This document shows positions 33,293 through 42,145 of a DNA stretch of 64,000 nucleotides, piece after piece. The DNA is taken from the NCBI GenBank assembly GCA_030154105.1, contig JASKKP010000003.1, forward strand, positions 1 to 64,000, written 5' to 3'. The position numbers were made by a program, and so were the translations under genes. The DNA comes from Bacillota bacterium (GTDB lineage: Bacteria; Bacillota; DTU030; DUMP01). Position 1 is the first letter of the stretch. Every line of letters begins with the position of its first letter. The notes beneath the pieces were generated by a model. The model did not search any database and was not told where the DNA came from. It saw only the letters and a list, made by a program, of their open reading frames with translations.

Positions 33293-34102
33293 ATGATGTT
33301 ACTTGGTAAAGAAGTACGCCTCAATCGCCTACTCGATCCTGAATCAGGGCGCTTCGTTGGCATTACCGTGGACCACGCCATGGCCCGCGGAGTCTTACCT
33401 GGTTTGACTAATATCCGTGAGACGGTGGCCAAGGTGGCCGCCGGCAGGCCGAACGCCATTACCATGCACAAAGGAATTGCCGAAATGGTCTTCCCACCGT
33501 ATGCCGGGCGAATTCCTCTCATCTTAAAGGCAACCACCTTTGCCCCTTACCACACAAACTATGATACGCCCGTAGCCGATGTCGAGGAGGCAATACGCCT
33601 GGGTGCCGATGCTATTTCGGTAGGCGTTATCGTAGGCGGGCCTGAACAGGCCCAGCAGCTGAGCTACCTGGCGCGCATAAGTAAAGAAGCTGCAGCAGCT
33701 GGTTTGCCGCTGGTGACCCACATTTATCCACGCGGTTCGCAGGTGCCGGACCCCAAAGATGCCAATGCGGTGGCCTACGCGGTGCGCGCAGGAGCAGAGC
33801 TCGGCGCCGACATCATAAAGACAAATTGGACCGGCTCGGCCGATTCTTTCGCCAAAGTCATCGCCGCCTGCCCTGCCCGGGTGGTTATCGCCGGCGGCTC
33901 ACCTGGTAACGACTTAGAGTCATACCTGCGCATGACCTGGGAAGGCATACAGGCCGGAATGGCGGGGGTGACTTATGGTCGCTTCGTTTGGCAGGATGCC
34001 AATCCGGCTGCCGTAATCGCGGCCTTAAAGGCCATTGTACACCATGGGGCATCAGTAAAAGAAGCGCTCCAGGTTTACCGCGAGGCGGCTGAGAAAAGAT
34101 AG
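33293..34102 (+). CDS. Class I (DhnA/DeoC-type) aldolase
   Basis: 269 residues, a TIM-barrel aldolase of the DhnA / FbaB / LacD group. The Schiff-base Lys is expected in ADIIKTNWTGSADS; VGITVDHAMARGVLPGL at the start and VVIAGGSPGNDLESYL near the end are characteristic. It cleaves a ketose (bis)phosphate by retro-aldol, probably yielding DHAP. ATG 33293 follows AAAGGAGC. In this operon it should act after the FGGY kinase. Close relatives include LsrF-like thiolases and aminodideoxy-hexulosonate synthases, so the substrate is not fixed. Confidence 0.8.
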   Translation: MMLLGKEVRLNRLLDPESGRFVGITVDHAMARGVLPGLTNIRETVAKVAAGRPNAITMHKGIAEMVFPPYAGRIPLILKATTFAPYHTNYDTPVADVEEAIRLGADAISVGVIVGGPEQAQQLSYLARISKEAAAAGLPLVTHIYPRGSQVPDPKDANAVAYAVRAGAELGADIIKTNWTGSADSFAKVIAACPARVVIAGGSPGNDLESYLRMTWEGIQAGMAGVTYGRFVWQDANPAAVIAALKAIVHHGASVKEALQVYREAAEKR

Positions 34103-34116
34103 GAGGGACCTCTTTC

Positions 34117-35154
34117 ATGCGCGCGCTGGTATTTCATGGCCCTAACCGGATGGAGCTGGAGGAGGTCCCAGTTCCCGAGCCGGGCCCAGAAGAGATTCTG
34201 GTTAAGGTTGGTGCCTGCCTCATTTGCGGAACTGACCTCAGAATTCTTCGCGGCAAAAAGACGAAAGGTGTGCGGGTGCCCTCGATTCTCGGGCATGAAT
34301 TCGCCGGCACGGTGGTGGCCGCCGGGCCAAATGTAGGCGAATTCCGAACTGGCGACCGCGTAGGGGTGGCTCCTGTAATTCCCTGCCATACCTGCGCCTA
34401 TTGCAAAAATGGCCGCGAGAACGTCTGCGCCAACCGGACGGCACTCGGTTATGAATACGACGGAGCTTTTGCTGAGTATGTGCGGATTCCCGCTGCCGCC
34501 GTACGCGGCGGGAATGTCTACCGACTTCCGGCAGACCTCCCATTTGAAGCCGCTGCTTTAGCCGAACCGTTGGCCTGTTGTGTGAATGGGCAGAGAAATT
34601 CCCGCATAGGCCTGGGCGATGTGGTTGTTGTCTTGGGTGCTGGGCCAATTGGCCTGATGCATATTGCCCTGGCCAAAGCTGCTGGCGCCAGCCTGGTGAT
34701 AGTTAGCGAGCCAAACGATCAGCGGCGAAGTGCGGCGCTGGAGCTCGGAGCAGACCTTGCCGTAAATCCAAAGACGGAAAACCTCGGCGACTTGGTCAAA
34801 GAGGCAACCGGCGGGCTTGGGGCGGATGCGGTCATTCTCGCCATTGGCATCCCGACCTTGGCGGAGCAGGCGCTCACGCTGGCGCGCAAGGGTGGATCGG
34901 TTAACTTCTTTGCCGGTTTCTCGGTGGGGGACGTAGCTTCCCTCGACGTAAATTTGATTCATTACAACGAGCTAAAGATTACGGGCACAAGCGCCGCGCG
35001 ACGCGAGGACTACGGGCTTGCTTTACAGCTTATTGCTAAAAGGCTGGTAGATGCCAGGCGAATTGTAACGCACCGCTTTTCCCTTACTCATGGCCCAGAG
35101 GCATTTAAATTCGCTGAGTCCGGGCAGGGGATTAAGGTGGCGATTCTTCCGTGA
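34117..35154 (+). CDS. Zinc-dependent medium-chain dehydrogenase
   Basis: 345 residues of the sorbitol/threonine dehydrogenase class. Catalytic zinc: CLICGTDLRI and GHEFAGTVVAAG. Structural zinc cysteines: CHTCAYCKNGRENVC. The Rossmann motif is VVVLGAGPIGLMHIALA. ATG 34117 follows TAGGAGGGA. The TGA overlaps the GTG start of the kinase. It is similar in layout to the dehydrogenase at 14014-15084 and serves a parallel polyol/sugar pathway. Confidence 0.87.
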   Translation: MRALVFHGPNRMELEEVPVPEPGPEEILVKVGACLICGTDLRILRGKKTKGVRVPSILGHEFAGTVVAAGPNVGEFRTGDRVGVAPVIPCHTCAYCKNGRENVCANRTALGYEYDGAFAEYVRIPAAAVRGGNVYRLPADLPFEAAALAEPLACCVNGQRNSRIGLGDVVVVLGAGPIGLMHIALAKAAGASLVIVSEPNDQRRSAALELGADLAVNPKTENLGDLVKEATGGLGADAVILAIGIPTLAEQALTLARKGGSVNFFAGFSVGDVASLDVNLIHYNELKITGTSAARREDYGLALQLIAKRLVDARRIVTHRFSLTHGPEAFKFAESGQGIKVAILP

Positions 35155-36644
35155 ATGCCCCGTTGCTGGTGGGTTTAGATGCGGGGACGAGCAGCGTCAA
35201 GGCCTGTATTTTTAAAGCTTCGGGGGAGCTCGTACGCCAGGCCAGCCAAGAAGTACCAATAGTTGCGCCGCGGCCCGGCTGGGCTGAACTGGACCTGGAG
35301 TATTACTGGCAAGCCGTTTCTGGGGTGCTACGGGAGACGACGGCCGGACTGGAAGGAATAGCCGGGCTAGGGCTGAGTGTAACCACCCCTACTACGGTTC
35401 TTTTCGCCGAAGACGGGCGCGCCGTACGGCCCGGCATCCTGTACCTGGATAACCGGAGCACTGGCGAGGTATCAGAACTGAGCACTGCCCTTGGAGGAGA
35501 AGCGGCCTTTCAGGAATATGTCGGCAACCGCCCCATCCCGTCCACCTGCTCAGTCGGCACTGTATGCTGGATTAAGCGTGAGGAACCGGAAAGCTGGGAG
35601 AAGACAACTAAGATCGGTTTTTTGAACACTTTCTTAGTAAGACAATTAACCGGGGAATTGGCAGTAGATCCAACTACGGCTTCGTACTCCGGTCTACTGC
35701 GCGTGTCTCTACCTTACCACTGGGATGATAAACTTATAGCTCTGGCCAAAATACCGGCCAACCTTTTACCGGCCCTCAGACCACCGTATGCGCGGGCCGG
35801 GACGGTGACGAAAAGGGCTGCCGAGGAAACTGGGCTACCACCGGGCCTGCCGGTGGCGGTGGGCTCTGCCGATACTGCAGCCGCGAGCTTTACCCTGGGA
35901 CTGAAGAGACACGGCGATGCGTTTGAGAGCGCCGGAACTTCCGATGTTCTAACCTTCTGCCTGGAAGAACCTAACTTCGATCCCGCCTTTCTCAACCGGG
36001 CGCATGTACTGCCCGGTAGATGGCTGGCTCACGGGGCTATGTCTACGGCCGGCGGAGCGATTGACTGGCTGCGTAGGCAGGTGTTCAGAGAACTACCTAC
36101 TCCTTTTGACTTGGAGCGGGAAGGCGAAAAATCTCCTCCCGGGGCGAAGGGTATCATTTTTTTACCGTATCTTGCCGGAGAGCGGAGCCCGATATTCGAC
36201 CCTGCTGCCCGTGGTCTTTGGCTTGGGCTGCGCTTGAATACCGAGCGAGCCGACTTAATCCGGGCGGTCTATGAAGGGGTTGCTTTTGCGCTACGGCAGA
36301 TTTATGAAAAAGCGAAGGCGCGCTGGGGCTTTGAGCTCTCCTCCATTCCTTGCGTAGGTGGTGCGGCACAGAGCCGGTTGGGCCTACAGGTGCGGGCCGA
36401 TGTTCTGGGATTAACATATAAGGTGCTGAGCTTTCAAAATGTAGCCGCTTACGGTGCGGCAATGCTCGGTGGCATTGCCGGTGGAATTTTCCGGGGTCCG
36501 CTCGACCCTAGCATTCCCCCTTTAAGCAGCACTGGGCAAGAGTTCACGCCCAACCGCGGCAACAAAAACCTCTACGATAAGTTGTTTTCCATTTTTGATG
36601 GGTTGTACCCACAAATCAAAGAAGCAATGCATGCCTTGTTATGA
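35151..36644 (+). CDS. FGGY carbohydrate kinase
   Basis: 497 residues. The phosphate loop is GLDAGTSSVKACIF; GLGLSVTTPTTVLFAEDG, VGSADTAAASFTLGL and IPCVGGAAQSRLGLQVRADVLG mark a XylB-like FGGY kinase. GTG 35151 overlaps the upstream stop (GTGA), so translation is coupled. It is the third FGGY kinase in the window, last gene of the TRAP operon, with a strong terminator following. It probably phosphorylates the ketose made by the dehydrogenase before DhnA-type cleavage. Confidence 0.85.
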   Translation: MNAPLLVGLDAGTSSVKACIFKASGELVRQASQEVPIVAPRPGWAELDLEYYWQAVSGVLRETTAGLEGIAGLGLSVTTPTTVLFAEDGRAVRPGILYLDNRSTGEVSELSTALGGEAAFQEYVGNRPIPSTCSVGTVCWIKREEPESWEKTTKIGFLNTFLVRQLTGELAVDPTTASYSGLLRVSLPYHWDDKLIALAKIPANLLPALRPPYARAGTVTKRAAEETGLPPGLPVAVGSADTAAASFTLGLKRHGDAFESAGTSDVLTFCLEEPNFDPAFLNRAHVLPGRWLAHGAMSTAGGAIDWLRRQVFRELPTPFDLEREGEKSPPGAKGIIFLPYLAGERSPIFDPAARGLWLGLRLNTERADLIRAVYEGVAFALRQIYEKAKARWGFELSSIPCVGGAAQSRLGLQVRADVLGLTYKVLSFQNVAAYGAAMLGGIAGGIFRGPLDPSIPPLSSTGQEFTPNRGNKNLYDKLFSIFDGLYPQIKEAMHALL

Positions 36645-36645
36645 A

Positions 36646-36670
36646 AAAAGCCCGGCTGAGCCGGGCTTTT
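36646..36670 (+). terminator. Rho-independent terminator of the TRAP operon
   Basis: AAAAAGCCCGGC-TGA-GCCGGGCTTTT is a compact 8-bp GC hairpin flanked by A and T tracts, so it also works for the opposite strand (HAD gene). Confidence 0.92.
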
Positions 36671-36714
36671 GAATTGGTGGCGCCGGGTAACGTGTTCCTG
36701 CGACTGGGAGCTTT

Positions 36715-37524
36715 TCAAAGTTCCCCGGCGAGAAGTTTGGCAATGAGAAGGGCGACGCCGTTTTCGTTGTTGCTGGCCGTAATGTAGCGAGCGTGGGCGC
36801 GGACGACCTCTGGCGCGTTGGCCATGGCCACGCCCAGGCCGGCGATTTGGAGCATCTCGAGGTCGTTCAGGCCGTCGCCTACGGCAACGGTGGCGGTTAT
36901 GGAAATGCCGAGGTGCTCAGCCAGCTGCTCAAGCGCCCGTCCTTTAGAGACTCCGGCGGCCAGTACTTCGAGCAGGTTGGGATGCGAGGAGGTGGTGCGG
37001 ACGGCCGTGCCCAGGCGTTGCCGGACTCGTTCTGCGGCCCGCGCAAGTTCCTCCGGCTGGCCGAGGAAGTCAAACTGGCTTATGCCGCCGGCGGCGTAGG
37101 CGGCGAGATCGGGGACGATCACGGGCTTCGCCTCGGAATAGCTTAAGTAGATGCGCGTCCAGGTGGTAACCTTCTCCACCACCAGCCGGCCGGCAGCGTA
37201 AGCCTGGCAGGAGAGATTAAGCTCCCGTGCGATCTTCACGAGTTCCTTGGCTACCGTCCCGGTGATTGTCCGGTGTTCGAGCGTAGTTCCGTCCGGAGCC
37301 ATGAGGAGCGCACCGTGGTGCAGAATAAGGGGAGCGGTAATGCCCAGGCGCCGGGCATAGGGAAGCGTATCGACCAGCAGTCGCCCCGTAGCCAGGGTAA
37401 CGGTAAGGCCGGCGCTCTGAGCAGCTTTCACCGCGGTCTCGTTCTCGGCTGTGAGCTCCCCTTGCTCGGTCAGAAGGGTGCCGTCGAGGTCGAGGGCGAG
37501 GAGGCGGTAGCGGAGAGGGGGCAT
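36715..37524 (-). CDS. Cof-type HAD phosphatase
   Basis: 269 residues. HAD motif I is ALDLDGTLLTEQGELT, motif II is ATGR, and motif IV is VGDGLNDLEML; the cap is of type IIB (Cof). It dephosphorylates small phosphorylated metabolites. It is the last gene of a TPP-riboswitch operon and its start overlaps the upstream stop, so a role as thiamine-phosphate phosphatase, or in disposing of thiamine-pathway phosphates, is the reasonable inference. Confidence 0.85.
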   Translation of the reverse strand: MPPLRYRLLALDLDGTLLTEQGELTAENETAVKAAQSAGLTVTLATGRLLVDTLPYARRLGITAPLILHHGALLMAPDGTTLEHRTITGTVAKELVKIARELNLSCQAYAAGRLVVEKVTTWTRIYLSYSEAKPVIVPDLAAYAAGGISQFDFLGQPEELARAAERVRQRLGTAVRTTSSHPNLLEVLAAGVSKGRALEQLAEHLGISITATVAVGDGLNDLEMLQIAGLGVAMANAPEVVRAHARYITASNNENGVALLIAKLLAGEL

Positions 37525-38546
37525 CAGCTTTTCTCTCCCGCGGCAAAAAAGACTTCCCAGAACTTATCCTCCGGTGGTGCGGTAAAGGGTTTTTCACCTT
37601 CCGGCGTGCTCAGGATGCAGCCTTTTTCCGGTTCCGTTACTTCGCCGATAACGGCGGCGGCAATGCCCGCCCGGGCAAAGGTGTCGAGGAGCGCGGGCGC
37701 TGCTTTCGCCTCGCAGGTAAGAAGCAGCGTGCCTTCGCTGATCGAGCTTAAGGGATCCAGGCCAAAGGCCGAAAGCACTTCGCCGGCACCCGGCGCGAGG
37801 AAGATGTCGGCGGCGCGGATAAACATGCCCACGCCCGAGGCCTGGGCGATCTCCCAGAGGCCGCGCAACACTCCGCCTTCGGTGGCATCGTGCATGGCGT
37901 GTACTCCACCGGTAGCGGCAGCGAGGAGGGCGTCTTTAACTACGGTCATAGCGTAAACGTTCTTTTGGGCGGCCTGAAGGACTTCTGGTGCGATACCCTG
38001 CCTGCGCAGGCGTTCTTGGTAGACTAGGGCAAGTAAACCGCTGGCCTCTACGGCGGCCCCTTTGGTCAGAAGGACGGCGTCTTTGACCTTAGCGCCGGCC
38101 GGAGTGATGTAGGATGCGCCGAAACCCCAAACGGTGATACCGCCGATAATCGGTACGGTGACCGCCGGGTAATACCCGGTATGCCCGCCGACGATGGCAA
38201 TGCCCAGCTCTTGGGCGGTGGCGTGGATGGAGGTTACCGTAGCCTCCAAATCGGCTTCCGGCGTGTCCGGCGGGACGAGGAGGGAGTAGGTGAGGAACTC
38301 GGGCTTGATTCCGGTGATGGCCACGTCGCTGGCGCCGATGTGGACGGTAAAATAACCGAACTCGGTAAGGGGGAGGCCGGCTACAGGGAAAATAGGGTCT
38401 TCGGCCACGGCCATGAACTGGTCCCCAACTTTGAGAATGGCCGCATCTACACCCATCTTAGGCCCGACCAGCACGCGGCCGTCGGGAGCGCCCGTAGCCG
38501 GAAGAATGACACGCCGGAATAAATCGTCATTGATTTTACCGATCAC
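37524..38546 (-). CDS. AIR-synthase-like (ThiL/HypE superfamily) protein
   Basis: 340 residues. AIR-synthase (PurM) fold: an N-terminal metal/ATP part (KMGVDAAILKVGDQFMAVAEDPIF), FGYFTVHIGASDVAITGIKPEFL, and the C-terminal GGVHAMHDATEGGVLRGLWEIA. It lacks the PRIC tail that HypE needs, so it is not hydrogenase maturation HypE. Lying between thiE and a phosphatase under TPP control, it is a candidate thiamine-monophosphate kinase (ThiL function), but the N-terminus is not textbook ThiL. It overlaps both neighbours by a few bases. Confidence 0.75.
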   Translation of the reverse strand: MIGKINDDLFRRVILPATGAPDGRVLVGPKMGVDAAILKVGDQFMAVAEDPIFPVAGLPLTEFGYFTVHIGASDVAITGIKPEFLTYSLLVPPDTPEADLEATVTSIHATAQELGIAIVGGHTGYYPAVTVPIIGGITVWGFGASYITPAGAKVKDAVLLTKGAAVEASGLLALVYQERLRRQGIAPEVLQAAQKNVYAMTVVKDALLAAATGGVHAMHDATEGGVLRGLWEIAQASGVGMFIRAADIFLAPGAGEVLSAFGLDPLSSISEGTLLLTCEAKAAPALLDTFARAGIAAAVIGEVTEPEKGCILSTPEGEKPFTAPPEDKFWEVFFAAGEKS

Positions 38547-39208
38547 GCCTGCACACCTCCAGTTCCTGCGTAGCTTCTGCCCCGGCCGGAACGGAAGGCG
38601 GCGAGCAGCCTGCGCGCGGCTTCTTCGGGATCGGCTGCGGCGACAATGGCGGAAACTACCGCCAGGCCGTCCACGCCGGTGGCGGCCACCTGCGCGGCAT
38701 TGGCTGCGTTGATCCCGCCGATGGCCACCACAGGAATCTTAACTCTAGCCTTGATGGCCGCAAGCGCATCGAGCCCGATGGCTTCTCCGGCATCGGCCTT
38801 GGTGCCGGTGGGGAAGACGGCGCCTACGCCTAAGTAGTCCGCCCCGTCCCGTTCGGCCTGCACTGCCTCTTCCACGGTGGATGCTGAGACGCCAATAATC
38901 TTCTCCGGCCCTAGGATTTGCCGCGCCAGGCGGCAGGGTATGTCCTCCTGGCCCAGGTGTACGCCCTCGGCACCGACGGCCAGCGCCACATCCAGCCGGT
39001 CGTTGATGATGAGGGGAATGCCGTAGCGCCGCGTAACCTGAAGGAGCGCCTGCGCTTCTTCTACCATTTCGCGCCCTCCGGCCTCTTTTTCCCGGAGCTG
39101 CACTAAGGTGACGCCGCCAAGAATGGCTTTTTCCATCACCTCTGCCGAGCTGCGCCCGCCGGCCAAACGGCGGTCGGTGATGGCATAGAGTTCGTAATTA
39201 ACCTGCAT
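38543..39208 (-). CDS. thiE: Thiamine-phosphate synthase ThiE
   Basis: 221 residues from ATG 39208, which has GGAGG upstream; the track start 22 codons earlier has no signals. It is a TIM barrel with ThiE motifs: LYAITDRRLAGGRS, VQLREKEAGGREMVEEA, LIINDRLDVALAVGAEGVHLGQEDI, GVSASTVEEA, and YLGVGAVFPTGTK. It joins the pyrimidine (HMP-PP) and thiazole (THZ-P) halves to give thiamine phosphate. It is the first gene after the TPP riboswitch. Confidence 0.93.
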   Translation of the reverse strand: MQVNYELYAITDRRLAGGRSSAEVMEKAILGGVTLVQLREKEAGGREMVEEAQALLQVTRRYGIPLIINDRLDVALAVGAEGVHLGQEDIPCRLARQILGPEKIIGVSASTVEEAVQAERDGADYLGVGAVFPTGTKADAGEAIGLDALAAIKARVKIPVVAIGGINAANAAQVAATGVDGLAVVSAIVAAADPEEAARRLLAAFRSGRGRSYAGTGGVQA

Positions 39209-39284
39209 AGATACCTTTTCCTCCTTCGCCCTGTGCCCCAGGGAAGACCCGTTAGAGCCAAGGGAGCCGCGCAAGATGCAATGG

Positions 39285-39308
39285 CCGCAGGGAAGAGCCT
39301 GCGGCCAA
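39285..39308 (-). other. Expression-platform hairpin after TPP aptamer
   Basis: On the minus strand GGCCGCAGG-CTCTTC-CCTGCGGCC is a strong stem between aptamer and thiE. The exit (ATTGCATCTTG) is only weakly U-rich, so it could act by termination or by affecting downstream folding. Confidence 0.5.
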
Positions 39309-39317
39309 ATTTTACCC

Positions 39318-39396
39318 GCGTTCCCTACGCTGGCATTACCCAGATCAGGTATGAGGGTTGGCCTTGCGGCCTCTCAGCTCCTTGAGCTCCCCTAGC
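39318..39396 (-). ncRNA. TPP riboswitch (THI element)
   Basis: The minus strand has the hallmark blocks GGGGAGCTCAAGGAGCTGAG, AACCCTCATACCTGATCTGG and GTAATGCCAGCGTAGGGAA, covering P1 to P5 with the CTGAGA and ACCTGAT cores. It precedes thiE by about 110 bases and would shut the operon off when TPP is abundant. Confidence 0.96.
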
Positions 39397-39431
39397 GGAA
39401 CAATTGCTATTTGGTTGGCTTAAGAAGTATT

Positions 39432-39462
39432 CGCCGGCCAGGAGAAGATTCCTGCCTGGCGA
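39432..39462 (-). terminator. Weak terminator after flavin reductase gene
   Basis: CGCCAGGCAGGA / TCTCCTGGCCGGCG can pair imperfectly on the minus strand, with AATACTTC after it. U-tract is poor. Confidence 0.3.
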
Positions 39463-39532
39463 CCGGGGATTTCAGCAATTTTATGTCGGCTACGGGCTCC
39501 GCTCTTTGCTACAGATGGGAAAGTAGCGGTGC

Positions 39533-40069
39533 TTACGCGGGGAGGACTGCACTCTGCCAGTACTGACCGTTGCAGTAAGCCAGCGGCCGGGCCTTGTCCG
39601 GATCGATGCGTCCGTGCCCGTCGAGCACTTCTTCGGCTACGTGCACGGCCACGATCTCGGCCAGGAAAAGGTCGTGGGTCGGAAGGTTCACTATTTGCTG
39701 CACGCGGCATTCCAGGTTCACCGGGCATTCGGCGATGAGCGGCGCCCGGACTTTAGCTCCCGGCACGGCGGTAAGGCCGGTAGTCGCAAACTTGTCGCTC
39801 GTGCGCCCGGAAGTGCTCCCGCACACCTCCACGGCTTTAACCTGGTCGGCCCGCGGGAGGTTGACTACAAACTCGCGGGTTTTGCTAATGAGCTCGTGCG
39901 AGTAACGCGACGGCCGGACGCCTATCCCTACCATGGGCGGCTCCGAGTTTACTACACCGACCCAGGCCAGGGTGACTATGTCTTTCTTTCCCTCAAGTTC
40001 GCCGCAAGAGACCAGCACGACAGGTACCGGGTAGAGCAGAGTCTGGGGAGGTAGAACTTTCTTCGCCAT
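39533..40069 (-). CDS. Flavin reductase family (flavoredoxin-like) protein
   Basis: 178 residues from ATG 40069; 17 extra codons in the track are upstream of any Shine-Dalgarno. It is an FMN-binding split-barrel protein: PVPVVLVSCGELEGKKDIVTLAWVGVVNSEPPMVGIGVRPSRYSHELI, then EFVVNLPRADQVKAVEVCGSTSGRTSDKF, the FMN phosphate and ring contacts of the family. It likely accepts or donates electrons as flavoredoxin or reduces flavin. Transcribed alone, with a hairpin near 39432-39462 as its probable terminator. Confidence 0.85.
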   Translation of the reverse strand: MAKKVLPPQTLLYPVPVVLVSCGELEGKKDIVTLAWVGVVNSEPPMVGIGVRPSRYSHELISKTREFVVNLPRADQVKAVEVCGSTSGRTSDKFATTGLTAVPGAKVRAPLIAECPVNLECRVQQIVNLPTHDLFLAEIVAVHVAEEVLDGHGRIDPDKARPLAYCNGQYWQSAVLPA

Positions 40070-40235
40070 TTGCGCACCCCTTCTCTGAGGATTGTCCCTC
40101 TTCGCCTTCCATTTTATCACGGCCTGCGAAAAAGACCAAACCTCGATCCAGGGCAGTTAGGCCTTTTTCGGCTGCATAGAATTTCTTTCCTGCGCTTATA
40201 CTGGGAGTTGATACTGAGTGCTAGGAGGAAACATC

Positions 40236-42145
40236 ATGTCTGCCCGCGAACGCGCACGTTTCGACCGCCGGGTCAGCATCCACGATTCGGTGCAGGAAAT
40301 GTACGAACGCATTCACGCCGACGGCCTCACAAGTGCCTTTGACCGCTTTGACCCGCAGGCGCGAATCCGCTGCAACTTCTGCCTGAGGGTTTAAGCTGCC
40401 AGCTCTGCAGCAATGGCCCCTGCCGCATCTCCGATAAGGCCGGAGCCGTCTTGGGCGTGTGCGGCATTGACCGCAACGCCATGCCCATGCGCAATATGCT
40501 GCTTCGCAACGTCATGGGGACCTCTACTTACACTCACCACGCGTATGAAGCTTTCCGCACCTTGAAAGCCACGGCAGAGGGAAAAACTCCCTTTACCATC
40601 ACCGACGAGAAAAAGCTGCGCTGGTTGGCCGGTCAATTGAACTTGGCGAACAACGAAACCAAGGAACAGGTAGCCAGTGTTCTGGCCGACTTTCTCATGG
40701 CCGAACTAAGCCACAGCTATGATGAGCCTAGCCCGCTGATAGAGATCTTTGCACCGCCGCCACGGCGCAAGGTCTGGCAAGACTTGGCCATCTACCCTGC
40801 CGGCGTCATGCACGAGATTAAGGACGCCACTGCCAGTTGCCTCACCAACGTGGATGGCGACTACTTCTCCCTGGCGCGCAAAGCTCTGCGCCTGGGCATA
40901 GCCGCAATCTACGGAGCGCAGCTCCCGCTGGAAATGGTACAGGACATTCTCTTCGGGACGCCCATGCCGCACGAAGTTGAGGTGGACTTGGGAATCATGG
41001 ACCCCGATTACGTAAACATAGTTTTCAACGGGCACGAACCCTGGGTAGGTGTGGCCACGCTCCTGGCTGCCAAAAGTTCGGAGGTTCAACAGCGCGCCCG
41101 GGCCGTTGGGGCCAGGGGAGTACGCGTAATCGGCTCTATTGAAAGCGGCCAGGAGGTGCTCCAGCGCTTCCAGCAGGATGACGTTTTCCGCGGTCTTACC
41201 GGCAACTGGTTGGCCATTGAACCGCTGCTCGCTACGGGTACGGTGGACGTTTTCGCCATGGATGAAAACTGTTCCCCACCTTCTCTTGCCCCTTACGCGG
41301 AAAAATACCAGGTCACCCTCGTTGCGGTAAGCGACTTGGTGCGCATGCCGGGTGTGGACAAACATCTGGACTATAAACCGACGGAGGCCACCTACATCGC
41401 CACCCGCCTGATCGAGTACGGCTTCGACAACTTCGTTAAGCGGCGCCAGCGGGTGGTTCCTCACGTTCCTAAGAAGGTACAAAAGGCTATAGCCGGCTTT
41501 TCGCCCGAGGCGGTGCTCGCCGCACTGGGCGGCACGTTAGATCCTCTCGTGGACGTGCTTAAGGCCGGCAAGATTAAAGGCGTAGTGGCCCTTGTCAACT
41601 GCACCACCCTGGGCAACGGACCACACGACTACATGACCGTAAACCTGGCCAAAGAGCTCATCAAGCGCGACATCCTGATTGTAAGCGGTGGGTGCGGCAA
41701 CCACGCTCTGGAAGTCGGCGGCCTGTGCAACCTGGACGCCTTGGGCCTGGCCGGCCCCGGCCTGCAAGAAGTCTGCGGGGCCCTCAAGATCCCGCCCGTG
41801 CTCTCTTTTGGGACCTGTACCGACACTGGCCGCATCACCCTCCTGGTGACCGCTCTGGCCAATCACCTGCAGCTGGACGTACCCCAGCTCCCGATTGCCG
41901 TGACTGCGCCGGAGTACATGGAGCAAAAGGCCACTATAGACGGCCTTTTTGCCCTGGCCTACGGCACCTACACGCACCTTTCCCCTACGCCGCCGGTGGT
42001 GGGCGGTCCGGAGCTGGTGAAACTGCTCACTCAAGACCTGGAACAGCTTACCGGGGGGAAAGTTGCCTTGGGCGACGACCCGGTTGAGGCCGCCGAAGGT
42101 ATTGAAGGGCATATCCGGGCTAAACGCGCGGCGCTAGGGATTTAA
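40236..42145 (+). pseudogene. cooS: Anaerobic Ni-CO dehydrogenase (CooS), frameshifted
   Basis: The gene begins at ATG 40236 (AGGAGG upstream) and reads SARERARFDRRVSIHDSVQE...RCNFCLR before a TAA at 40392. One missing base near 40385 (CTG-AGG-GTT instead of CTG-GAG-GGT) moves the rest into another frame, which resumes exactly with GLSCQLCSNGPCRISDKAG and runs to 42145. Corrected length is about 636 residues, typical of CooS. The joined sequence restores the N-terminal Cys cluster; C-cluster motifs later (VSGGCGNHALE, SFGTCTDTGR) are intact. CooS oxidises CO to CO2. Without an intact frame the FeS-binding N-terminus is lost, so either the gene is dead or there is a sequencing error. No cooF or cooC neighbours. 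Confidence 0.88.

Noticed and set aside
37524-38546. HypE hydrogenase maturation protein
   Set aside because: The obligatory C-terminal PRIC with its Cys is absent and no other hyp genes are near.
40383-40394. Programmed recoding in cooS
   Set aside because: The stop is TAA and there is no slippery heptamer or visible stimulatory structure; CooS is not known to use recoding. A missing base is simpler.
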